Of a stretch of DNA of 64,000 nucleotides, positions 7,777 through 14,908 are shown piece by piece (the first letter of the stretch is position 1; each line of letters begins with the position of its first letter). A program made the position numbers and the translations under genes. This stretch comes from an uncultured Christensenellaceae bacterium (lineage in GTDB: Bacteria > Bacillota > Clostridia > Christensenellales > CAG-314). The notes beneath the pieces are model-generated. The model saw only the letters and a program-made list of their open reading frames with translations, did not search any database and had not been told where the DNA came from. The DNA is taken from contig CAJUNH010000005.1 of the NCBI GenBank assembly GCA_910587795.1, positions 25,079-89,078 of the forward strand, written 5' to 3'.

Positions 7777-8502
7777 TTATTTTTTTAACAGCAGTCGGGC
7801 TATTTCCTTAAAGTCGCCGTTTTCTACGGTATATTTAGGCGAGAATTTAGGTTTTGCATCGTAGTCTGTTAAGTTGCTTTTAATCCATAGACAGTCTATT
7901 TTAGAAGCCTTAGCTCCGTCAACGTCTGTTTTTGGGTCGTTGCCGATATAAATTGATTCCTGCTTGTTGATTTTAAATTTTTCGCAAGCAATATCGAATA
8001 ACTTTGTGTCGGGCTTTGCGCAGCCGTAATCGGACGAGTAAATTACGCCGGAAAAATATTTAAGTAACCCCAGCTTTTCCAGTTCCGGTTTTGTATAACA
8101 ACGCTGCGCGTTGGATAAAATAAACAGCTTTTTGTGCGCCCGTTTAAGTTGTTTCAGCGTTTCCGTCACGTCGGGATATACGCGTAACCTTTCGGTGCTG
8201 AATGCGCGGAATTCCTGCGCTAAATGCGTGGCAAGGGTCTTTGTCGCTTTTTTGCCCTTGTTTTCAAAAATGTGTTTGGAAATTTCCACAACGTCCACTT
8301 CGGGATGTTTAAAATTTTTCTGTCCTAAACGCATTTGAAGATCGCAGCTCATAAAGTATGTTTCTTTAAGTTCTTCGGCTGTGTAGTTTACGTCATAAAA
8401 GGACAAAGTGTTAACTAATTTCTGCCAAGTGCTTAAATCGTACTCGTTTGTGTGAATGTCTACGAGCGTGCCGTAAACGTCAAAAATAAAATTTTTATAC
8501 AT
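7777..8502 (-). CDS. HAD-superfamily hydrolase
   Basis: A 241-residue haloacid-dehalogenase-type hydrolase, subfamily IA (helical cap between motifs I and II). Motif I is FDVYGTLVD at the N-terminus with the nucleophile Asp; motif II LSNA lies near residue 130; motif III lysine in YGCAKPD; motif IV YIGNDPKTDVDGAK. These enzymes dephosphorylate small phospho-metabolites such as nucleotides or sugar phosphates; the substrate is undetermined. I start at the ATG at 8502, preceded by AAGGAAG, rather than the in-frame ATG seven codons upstream that overlaps this ribosome site. Confidence 0.88.
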   Translation of the reverse strand: MYKNFIFDVYGTLVDIHTNEYDLSTWQKLVNTLSFYDVNYTAEELKETYFMSCDLQMRLGQKNFKHPEVDVVEISKHIFENKGKKATKTLATHLAQEFRAFSTERLRVYPDVTETLKQLKRAHKKLFILSNAQRCYTKPELEKLGLLKYFSGVIYSSDYGCAKPDTKLFDIACEKFKINKQESIYIGNDPKTDVDGAKASKIDCLWIKSNLTDYDAKPKFSPKYTVENGDFKEIARLLLKK

Positions 8503-8532
8503 ATTGTTACTTCCTTTTAACAAAGCATATTC

Positions 8533-8554
8533 TTACATTAAATTATTAATGTAA
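8533..8554. promoter_or_regulatory. Perfect 9-bp inverted repeat upstream of the HAD gene
   Basis: TTACATTAA (8533-8541), ATTA, TTAATGTAA (8546-8554). It lies 31 bases upstream of the HAD start and just after the ArsR gene. Position and size suit a dimeric repressor site, possibly for that ArsR protein; no U-tract makes a terminator role less likely. Confidence 0.45.
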
Positions 8555-8631
8555 ACTTAAAAACAATATTAAAGCCGCGTCGGTTTATTATATATTAGTA
8601 TATTTTTAGACGTTTGTTAAGCGTTTTTAAG

Positions 8632-8961
8632 TTAATACCCTAAGTATTCTACGCCGACAAGCAGAATTTCGTTAATTTTAGGATTGGCAATTTTGTATTT
8701 GAGTATTTTGCCTTGACGTTCGCATACAACAACGTCGGTGTCTCGCAGTAAACGCAGCTGGTGCGATACGGTTGTTTGGTTCATCTTTAAAATATTTGAT
8801 AAATCCGTAACGCACAGCGGAGCTATTGCAAGGGCGGAAAGCAGTTTGACGCGGGACGGATCGGCAAGCAGCGAAAAAAAACGGGCAATTTTACGCGTCG
8901 TCAGTTCGTCCGGCAGATAACAGTCTAAATCGTCTAATATTTGAGGCGTGGCTTGTAGCAT
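8632..8961 (-). CDS. ArsR-family transcriptional regulator
   Basis: A 109-residue winged-helix regulator. The core runs from IARFFSLLADPSRVKLLSAL through PLCVTDLSNILKMNQTTVSHQ (recognition helix) to a beta-wing around VVCERQGKILKYKI. The ArsR metal-site motif ELCVCDL is replaced by PLCVTDL with only one cysteine, and no histidine-rich C-terminal helix is visible, so the classical arsenic or zinc site cannot be assigned. The start at 8961 follows GGGAGGAAAATT; the longer frame up to 9024 lacks a ribosome site. It lies upstream of the HAD gene on the same strand. Confidence 0.88.
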   Translation of the reverse strand: MLQATPQILDDLDCYLPDELTTRKIARFFSLLADPSRVKLLSALAIAPLCVTDLSNILKMNQTTVSHQLRLLRDTDVVVCERQGKILKYKIANPKINEILLVGVEYLGY

Positions 8962-9316
8962 AATTTTCCTCCCTTTGAATAAAATTACATTGTATAACGC
9001 AGCGTATTTCAAATTTAAACACAAAACTTGTCAGTACCGACACAGTGTAATTTAAAAGTTTTAAAATAAAAGCGTGTTGTTACGTTGTTTTTAAGCGCAG
9101 AAACGGTCAAAACTTTGCTGCTGTAATTTTGCAGCAGAATTGTTTGATAATATGCCGAATAAAGCAAAATGCAGCGGTAAATGCGTTTTGCAAAGTTTAT
9201 GTATCTAAAAGGGCTTGTACTTTATTACAAAATAAATACTACAATATGCACAATTAAAAATGTTGACGCATATTGTAGTAAAAAAACAAAGTTTGTAAAA
9301 ACAAAGGGGATTTTCT
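8962..9316. other. Intergenic region with leader hairpins
   Basis: It holds a short palindrome CTGCTG...CAGCAG near 9120-9138, a possible promoter (TTGTAC 9215-9220, TACAAT 9240-9245, spacer 19), and a perfect 13-bp inverted repeat: TACTACAATATGC (9237-9249) and GCATATTGTAGTA (9268-9280). The last lies in the expected leader of the small gene at 9317. Confidence 0.45.
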
Positions 9317-9532
9317 ATGAATATTACAACAAGTTTACTGTATTTGCTTCTGTTGTACGCCGTTTTGGATAAGGACAACCGTTTGTCGCTTACAAACGGA
9401 TTGATAATAGCATTTGTAATTTTGTTGCTTAATTGCTATTTTCATAACCGTTGCTGCGGAAATAATTCTACTACTACAACGACAACCACCACAACGGGAA
9501 ATAACATATTTTCTGCAATGAACGGATTTTAA
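9317..9532 (+). CDS. Small single-span membrane protein with a poly-threonine tract
   Basis: A 71-residue protein. Residues 4-40 are hydrophobic and probably include one or two membrane spans, broken by a charged LDKDNR segment; they are followed by HNRCCGNN, nine threonines and a glycine/asparagine tail. AAAGGGGA precedes the ATG. Family unknown; small proteins with a hydrophobic head and Cys/low-complexity tail are common in Clostridia without known function. The existence of the gene is supported by the ribosome site, the upstream hairpin and the plausible topology, but no homologue can be named. Confidence 0.55.
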   Translation: MNITTSLLYLLLLYAVLDKDNRLSLTNGLIIAFVILLLNCYFHNRCCGNNSTTTTTTTTTGNNIFSAMNGF

Positions 9533-9859
9533 TATACCGCCGAACTATGCTGGCCGAATAAGCGCATATTGCGCAATCTAGCCGTATTCTGTATCGTTGT
9601 GTATTCGGTACCGCTTTCTCCGCATAACGTATTTTTGCATATACTGTAATTTTTCGGTACGCAGTAGTTTCGGCAGACGGTATGCTACGTAAGACGAGAA
9701 AAAGCGTGTAAAACCGTACCGAAACACTTTAAGTACGTTTTGACGAAACATTTCTTAGAATAACTGTCCTAAAACCATATATGTTAAAATGCCGTATTAT
9801 TAACGGTAAAAACAAAAGTTCCGTCCCTGTTTTCAGGCACGGAATTTTTTGTCTTGCTC
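9533..9859. other. Intergenic region with a possible structured element
   Basis: TTTCGGTACG (9652-9661) pairs perfectly with CGTACCGAAA (9715-9724) around a 53-base interior that has its own GTAG/CTAC pairing. No open frame is evident. The terminator at 9819-9850 closes the region. Confidence 0.35.
9819..9850. terminator. Bidirectional terminator before the ferredoxin gene end
   Basis: TTCCGT-C-CCTG (9819-9829) pairs with CAGG-C-ACGGAA (9834-9844) with one internal mismatch, then TTTTTT; on the minus strand, reading out of the ferredoxin gene, TTTTGTTTTT follows. Confidence 0.75.
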
Positions 9860-10042
9860 TTAATAACCGATTTCTATTGCGCTTGTAGGACAGGCTTCGG
9901 CGGCGGCTTCCACTTCGGCATTGCAGCAGTCGGGGTCGCCCACTGCGTGGGACAGTCCGTCCTCTTTAATCTCAAATACGTCGGGACACATATTAACGCA
10001 CAAGCCGCAGCTTATGCAGTCTTCGTTTACGTTTACTTTCAT
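9860..10042 (-). CDS. Single-cluster ferredoxin
   Basis: A 60-residue electron carrier. C9, C12 and C15 (CISCGLC) together with C51 in CPTSAI are placed to bind one [4Fe-4S] cluster; C19 and a cysteine at 39 or 40 occupy the positions that form a disulfide in Thermotoga-type ferredoxins. An AGGAGGTAAGC ribosome site precedes the ATG. It is a single gene. It can supply low-potential electrons to anaerobic enzymes such as radical SAM proteins, but no specific partner is adjacent. Confidence 0.93.
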   Translation of the reverse strand: MKVNVNEDCISCGLCVNMCPDVFEIKEDGLSHAVGDPDCCNAEVEAAAEACPTSAIEIGY

Positions 10043-10371
10043 GCTTACCTCCTATACACCCGAATATTGTAAACTAAACAGCCGTGTTTTAATAGGCTAA
10101 TTTTGCCGATTTAAGTTAAAATACCTCGTATTGCCTTACGTTTACGGTTGTTACTGTTGAATATAAGGGTTATCTATGATTTAAGGATTAACAATATTTT
10201 ACTGCAATATACGCAGTTAACAACGGAACATGTTTTGGATATATTTAACGGTTTGTTTTTTTGGGGAGGGGCGATTGCTTATAAATAAAGTTATTTTTTC
10301 ATAAAATAATCCGCCTGAAACTTTTTAAGGCGGATTAATTAAATTAATAAGTTTTGTTATATTTGAATTTT
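10043..10371. other. Intergenic region, no gene seen
   Basis: AT-rich spacer between two minus-strand genes. Apart from the degV terminator at its right end (10302-10337) and the ferredoxin ribosome site at its left end, I see no open frame or convincing structure. Confidence 0.5.
10302..10337 (-). terminator. Terminator after the second degV gene
   Basis: TAATCCGCCT (10307-10316) and AGGCGGATTA (10328-10337) form a perfect 10-bp stem; on the minus strand TTTTATGAAAAAA follows. Confidence 0.8.
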
Positions 10372-11241
10372 TTACTTGACGTATCCCAAAACAACCGCGC
10401 CCGGACCTAAGTGTGCGCCGATAATAGGGGACAGCAAGCGGATTTTGATTTGGCAGTTTGGGTTTGCTTCTTTTACTTTTGCCGCTAATTCTTCGGCGTT
10501 GCGCAATTCGTCCGCGTGGCAGATATACAGCGGCCGCGTATCGTTGAGGTCGGCGTTTTGCATATAAAATTCAACCAGTTTTTTAATTGACAGTTTAAGT
10601 CCTCGCTGTTTGCCCCAGTTTCGCAGTTTTCCGTCGGGAGTAAATGTAATCAACGGTTTAATATCCAGCATTGTGCCTATTATTGCCGCGCCTTTTCCTA
10701 TGCGTCCGCCGCGTTGCAATGCGTTTAAATCGTCTACGCAGGCGCAGGCGTCCAGCTTATACTTAAATACTTCCAAGTCGTAATAATTGTCGCGCAAAGC
10801 CATACCGTTTTCGTAATTTTCTATCATTTTTTCGCACAGTATTCCGGTGCAAGCGGTGGCGCGCAAAGTGTCGACAACCAGCAATTCGGTATCGGGATAT
10901 TTTTCTTTTAGGTTTTTTGCTGCGGTGCAAGCCGATTGAAAAGTGGACGACAATCCGCTGGACAAACATAAATACAGCGCCGATTTTCCTTTGGAAAGGT
11001 AAGGCTCAAAAAATTCCTCGTATATTGCGGGAGTAATTTGCGTTGTTTTTATGTCGGCGCGCGCTTTTACGTGTTTGTAAAATTCCACAACGTCTATTCC
11101 GTCGGGTTTGCCTGTGTATAGGCGCGACTCGCCGTTAATAATAAATTCCATCGGGACGAGTTCTACTTTTTTGTCCTCGATGTAATTTTGCATTACGTCT
11201 CCCGATACGTCCATAAATAACAAGTATTCCTTCGTATCCAT
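10372..11241 (-). CDS. DegV family fatty-acid-binding protein (second copy)
   Basis: A 289-residue DegV/FakB-type protein. It contains LLFMDVSGDV in place of the usual xDSxxD, then TTQITPAIYEE, CLSSGLSSTFQSA, LQRGGRIGKGAAIIG and the C-terminal SPIIGAHLGPGAVVLGYV. It shares the fold but not close sequence with the protein at 1045-1917, so the two are probably old paralogues binding different fatty acids. The ribosome site is AGAGGAAACATA. Its own promoter (11280-11308) and terminator make it monocistronic. Confidence 0.88.
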   Translation of the reverse strand: MDTKEYLLFMDVSGDVMQNYIEDKKVELVPMEFIINGESRLYTGKPDGIDVVEFYKHVKARADIKTTQITPAIYEEFFEPYLSKGKSALYLCLSSGLSSTFQSACTAAKNLKEKYPDTELLVVDTLRATACTGILCEKMIENYENGMALRDNYYDLEVFKYKLDACACVDDLNALQRGGRIGKGAAIIGTMLDIKPLITFTPDGKLRNWGKQRGLKLSIKKLVEFYMQNADLNDTRPLYICHADELRNAEELAAKVKEANPNCQIKIRLLSPIIGAHLGPGAVVLGYVK

Positions 11242-11279
11242 TATGTTTCCTCTAAAATAATTATTCCGTACAACTGTAA

Positions 11280-11308
11280 ATTATATAATTTATAACATAG
11301 TATGTCAA
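11280..11308 (-). promoter_or_regulatory. Promoter of the second degV gene
   Basis: On the minus strand TTGACA (11308-11303), 17 bp, TATAAT (11285-11280), both perfect consensus. Confidence 0.85.
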
Positions 11309-11642
11309 TCGCTTTTAACGATTTACAAACATATATGTTGTTACGGTACGGTTTTATGCCGATTTGAAAACAGTTTTACGGATTTCGTATTTTAAAAGTC
11401 AACCGCTTGCAGTTGTTCTATGTCATTTTTTCAATAGTTTGATTGCTTGTAAAGATTGCGTAAGCGTATTTATTTGTGTTTGCATTGAATTGCTTTGTTC
11501 AGTCAACGCAATTATACGGCAAAAAAGCCGCGATTCTGCAAAGGAGTCACGATTTTTAATTTATTTCGTCAATTGGAACGCCTAAACCATTCGCTTGATC
11601 TTTCAACTTAATTTCATATTATGTCGGTATCGCTTAAAACAC

Positions 11643-11671
11643 TTGTACAAAAAAGCGTTTTTTGATACAAT
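11643..11671 (+). promoter_or_regulatory. Promoter of the DUF1385-PrmC operon
   Basis: TTGTAC (11643-11648), 17 bp, TACAAT (11666-11671). Transcription should start near 11678-11680, where an in-frame ATG also lies; the start with a ribosome site is 45 bases further on. Confidence 0.7.
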
Positions 11672-11724
11672 AATAAATAATGGCTAAGCAAAGTTTTTTG
11701 TACATTAGCCGACAGGGAGAAGTT

Positions 11725-13512
11725 ATGAAGACAAAAATAGGAGGGCAAGCCGTAATCGAAGGCGTAATGATGCGCGGTACGCAAAGTATGGCGCTGGCGG
11801 TGCGCGACGAAATGGGCGAAATTCGTTTGGAAACGACCCGTTTGCCCGCAAAAAAACCTTGGTATAAAAAGGTTCCGTTTGTCCGAGGAGTGGTAAGTCT
11901 TGTCACCTCGATGATAGCGGGCACTAGAATTATAAGTAAATCCGCCGAAGTTATGGCGGAGGAGGAAATAGACGTCAGCGGTAAAGGTATGGGACTGCTT
12001 ATGGGCGTATCTACCGTACTGGGCATTGCGTTGGCACTGTGCTTGTTTGTGCTGCTGCCTACCGGAATTACCGCGGGTATTTTTGCTCTTGCAAAGTTAG
12101 ATACGGGCGACGTCAACTGGGTGTGGCTTAAATCTCTTATAGAGGGCGTGTGCAAAATGGGAATACTGATTGCGTATATGTGGGCAGTATCGCGAATGAA
12201 GGAAATAAAGCGCCTGTTTATGTATCACGGCGCGGAACACAAAACAATCGCCTGCTTTGAAGCGGAAATGGATTTGACGGTAGAAAACGTACGGAAGTGC
12301 AGCCGTTATCACGACCGCTGCGGAACAAGTTTTATTGTTTTTGTGGTTGTTTTGTCTATTATTCTTATGATGATACTGGACGTTATATGCGCGGCGTGTC
12401 ACTTTACTTTGTTTTTGGAAAGGTGGTGGCTTAGAGCGTTGCTTAAAATTGCGCTGCTGCCTCTGACGGCGGGTGTCAGTTACGAAATGCTTATGTTGCT
12501 TGCCAACAGTAATTTTGTACTTTTCCGTCCGTTAAAGTGGCTAGGCAAACAGTTTCAGCGTTTAACCACGCGCGAACCGGACGACGAGATGTGTCAGGTT
12601 GCAATTACGTCTTTTAAAGCTGTTCTCGATATGGACGCGGACGAAAGTATTGCGGAAGTCAAATTTCCCGAACCGCTGCCGATTAAGGAGTTTATCGAGC
12701 GTGTAACGGAAAGCGGCATTGCCAAGTACGTCGGCGGCAGCGTAAATGACGTAGAGTGGCTTACTTGCGCAATGCTTAATATTAAGCTAGAGGATTTAAA
12801 CAAACCCAACGTTAAAGTGCCTTTCGGATGGACGGTGCGTTTGCGTAAAATGAGCGAACGTCTAAACAACGGCGAACCGTGGCAGTACGTGGTGGGCGCC
12901 TGCGAGTTTTACGGACGGACGTTTAGGCTTAGTAAAGACGTGCTAATTCCCCGTCAGGAAACCGAACTGGTGTGCGAACAGTTGGTAAAACGGCTTAACA
13001 AAAAAAGCACTGTTTTAGATCTTTGCTGCGGCAGCGGTGTTCTGGGCATTACCGCCGCATTGGAAACGGGCGCAACCGTAACTCTTGCGGATATATCTAA
13101 GGAGGCTTTGGATATAGCTAGATACAATGCCAAATGTAATAAAGCCAAAGTTGACTTTATCCGCAGCGATATGTTTAACAATCTGTGCGGACGCTGCGAC
13201 GCGATTGTTTGCAATCCGCCTTATATCCAAACGGACGTTATAAATACGCTTGACGACAGCGTTAAAAACTACGAACCGCATATCGCTTTGGACGGCGGCA
13301 AGGACGGACTGAACTTTTACCGCATTTTGGCAGAACGCGCGCCTAAGTTTTTAAAAAAGAAGGGTTTGTTGGTTTTGGAAATCGGCTACGATCAGGGCGA
13401 ATCCGTAAAAGAGCTGCTAGCAGATAAGTTTGATGCGGAAGTTTTAAAAGATTACGGCGGCAATGACAGAATTGTCATCGCAACGCTTAAAAACGATAAA
13501 AAGAAGAGGTAG
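11725..13512 (+). CDS. prmC: Fusion of DUF1385 (YqhQ-like) membrane protein with release-factor glutamine methyltransferase PrmC
   Basis: A 595-residue two-part protein. Residues 1 to about 290 form DUF1385: GGQAVIEGVMMRG at the start, several membrane spans, and the conserved YHGAEHKT near residue 166. From about residue 310 the protein continues as PrmC: a helical N-terminal domain, VLDLCCGSGVLGI (SAM motif I) and the catalytic NPPY near residues 497-500. PrmC methylates the GGQ glutamine of RF1 and RF2. The RF1 gene prfA starts two bases after the stop. In related bacteria yqhQ, prmC and prfA are usually separate neighbours, so this looks like fusion of the first two. GGGAGAAG precedes the ATG at 11725; an in-frame ATG at 11680 could serve a leaderless message. 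Confidence 0.9.
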   Translation: MKTKIGGQAVIEGVMMRGTQSMALAVRDEMGEIRLETTRLPAKKPWYKKVPFVRGVVSLVTSMIAGTRIISKSAEVMAEEEIDVSGKGMGLLMGVSTVLGIALALCLFVLLPTGITAGIFALAKLDTGDVNWVWLKSLIEGVCKMGILIAYMWAVSRMKEIKRLFMYHGAEHKTIACFEAEMDLTVENVRKCSRYHDRCGTSFIVFVVVLSIILMMILDVICAACHFTLFLERWWLRALLKIALLPLTAGVSYEMLMLLANSNFVLFRPLKWLGKQFQRLTTREPDDEMCQVAITSFKAVLDMDADESIAEVKFPEPLPIKEFIERVTESGIAKYVGGSVNDVEWLTCAMLNIKLEDLNKPNVKVPFGWTVRLRKMSERLNNGEPWQYVVGACEFYGRTFRLSKDVLIPRQETELVCEQLVKRLNKKSTVLDLCCGSGVLGITAALETGATVTLADISKEALDIARYNAKCNKAKVDFIRSDMFNNLCGRCDAIVCNPPYIQTDVINTLDDSVKNYEPHIALDGGKDGLNFYRILAERAPKFLKKKGLLVLEIGYDQGESVKELLADKFDAEVLKDYGGNDRIVIATLKNDKKKR

Positions 13513-13514
13513 AA

Positions 13515-14585
13515 ATGACGGATAAACTGGACAAAATCGTAGCTCGGTACGATTACCTTACCGAGGAAATATCAAAGCCGGAAATCATTGCGGATAATAA
13601 TAGTTGGAAAAAACTTGTCAAAGAGCACAGTTCGCTTACCCCGATAGTGGAGTGTTATACCAATTACAAGCGTACTCAGCAGGAACTGGAAGCTAATTTG
13701 GAACTTGTCGGCACAGAGACGGACAAGGAAATGTTGGCTTTGCTACACGAGGATATCAATGCACAAAAAGCGTTAAGCGAGCAGCTGCTTGCCGATTTAA
13801 AGGTATTGCTGCTGCCCAAAGACCCAAACGACGATAAAAACGTTATTATAGAATTGCGCGCGGGCGCCGGCGGAGAGGAAGCGGCGTTGTTCGCCAACGA
13901 AATCCGTCGTATGTATTATATGTTTGCGGAAAAAAACCGTTGGAAGATAGAGGAAATAGATATAGAGGAAAACGAATTGGGCGGACTTAAAGAAGGCTCG
14001 TTTATGGTAGTAGGGGACGGCGCATACAGTAAGTTTAAGTTTGAAAGCGGCGTTCACCGTGTTCAGCGCGTACCCGATACGGAAAGTCAGGGACGTATCC
14101 ATACAAGCACCATTACCGTAGCGGTACTGCCCGAAGCTCCCGACGTGGATATCGAAATATTGGATAAGGATTTAAAAATAGATACCTACCGCAGCAGCGG
14201 CGCGGGCGGACAGCACGTAAACAAAACGGAGTCGGCAATTCGTATTACGCATCTGCCCACGGGTATTGTGGTTAACTGCCAAGACGAACGCAGCCAGATA
14301 AAAAACCGCGAAAAGGCAATGAATATTTTAAAGAGCAAACTGTACGACCACTTTCAAACGCAGGCGGATGCCGAATATGCAGCCGCGCGTAAAAGTCAGG
14401 TGGGTACGGGCGACCGCAGCGAACGTATACGTACGTATAACTTTCCGCAAGGGCGCGTAACCGACCACCGCATAGGTTTAACGCTGTATTCTATCGATAA
14501 CTTTATGAACGGCGACATCGGCGAAATGGTGGAAGCACTGCGGCTTGCCGATCAAGCGGCAAAGTTGCAGGACGCCGGCGAATAA
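13515..14585 (+). CDS. prfA: Peptide chain release factor 1
   Basis: A 356-residue release factor that recognises UAA and UAG stop codons. GAGGEEAALFA lies near residue 118, and SSGAGGQHVNKTES carries the universal GGQ near residue 231 that triggers peptide release and is the methylation target of PrmC, encoded directly upstream. Length and the Q-E-R-SQ-N-R segment following GGQ fit RF1. Translation is likely coupled: the ATG is two bases after the previous stop. A terminator follows at 14617-14662. Confidence 0.97.
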   Translation: MTDKLDKIVARYDYLTEEISKPEIIADNNSWKKLVKEHSSLTPIVECYTNYKRTQQELEANLELVGTETDKEMLALLHEDINAQKALSEQLLADLKVLLLPKDPNDDKNVIIELRAGAGGEEAALFANEIRRMYYMFAEKNRWKIEEIDIEENELGGLKEGSFMVVGDGAYSKFKFESGVHRVQRVPDTESQGRIHTSTITVAVLPEAPDVDIEILDKDLKIDTYRSSGAGGQHVNKTESAIRITHLPTGIVVNCQDERSQIKNREKAMNILKSKLYDHFQTQADAEYAAARKSQVGTGDRSERIRTYNFPQGRVTDHRIGLTLYSIDNFMNGDIGEMVEALRLADQAAKLQDAGE

Positions 14586-14616
14586 CGATAGATTAAATAG
14601 ACAAATAATTTAAAAA

Positions 14617-14662
14617 AAAAGCGGCTTGAAGGTGTTTTACTTAACATTTTCAAGCCGCTTTT
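14617..14662 (+). terminator. Terminator after prfA
   Basis: AAAAGCGGCTTGAA (14617-14630) pairs with TTCAAGCCGCTTTT (14649-14662). Confidence 0.85.
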
Positions 14663-14854
14663 ACCGTCAAAACATTGTAAATTTTTTTCTTGTGTCAAAC
14701 CGATTTTTTTCTAATTAATTATATTTATCCTAAAAACACGTTGATTTTTTTGTGCGGCAGAAGTGCTTGTTAAATGCCGAATATAACTGTGCAGTGTGTT
14801 TATTGCGTTAACGGCAATTAAATAAGCCACAGTGCTTTGTGTTTAAAGATACAT

Positions 14855-14890
14855 ATAAGTAAAGCCGCAAGAAAAAATATCTTACGGCTT
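14855..14890 (-). terminator. Terminator after the large lipoprotein gene
   Basis: On the minus strand AAGCCGTAAGA (from 14890) pairs with TCTTGCGGCTT (to 14862) with a U-G wobble, followed by a T-rich tail. Confidence 0.75.
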
Positions 14891-14908
14891 ATAATATTAT
14901 ATTTTTAT

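Larger units (their letters stand above)
11242..11724. other. Divergent intergenic region
   Basis: It contains the minus-strand degV promoter (11280-11308) and the plus-strand promoter of the DUF1385-PrmC gene (11643-11671). A 73-codon frame at 11364-11585 has no ribosome site or recognisable content and I do not call it. Confidence 0.55.
14586..14908. other. Convergent intergenic region
   Basis: Two terminators (prfA on plus, lipoprotein on minus) bracket about 200 bases of AT-rich sequence in which I see nothing else. Confidence 0.5.

Noticed and set aside
11364..11585. 73-codon ORF before the DUF1385-PrmC gene
   Set aside because: No ribosome site, no recognisable sequence, and it lies in a divergent promoter region.
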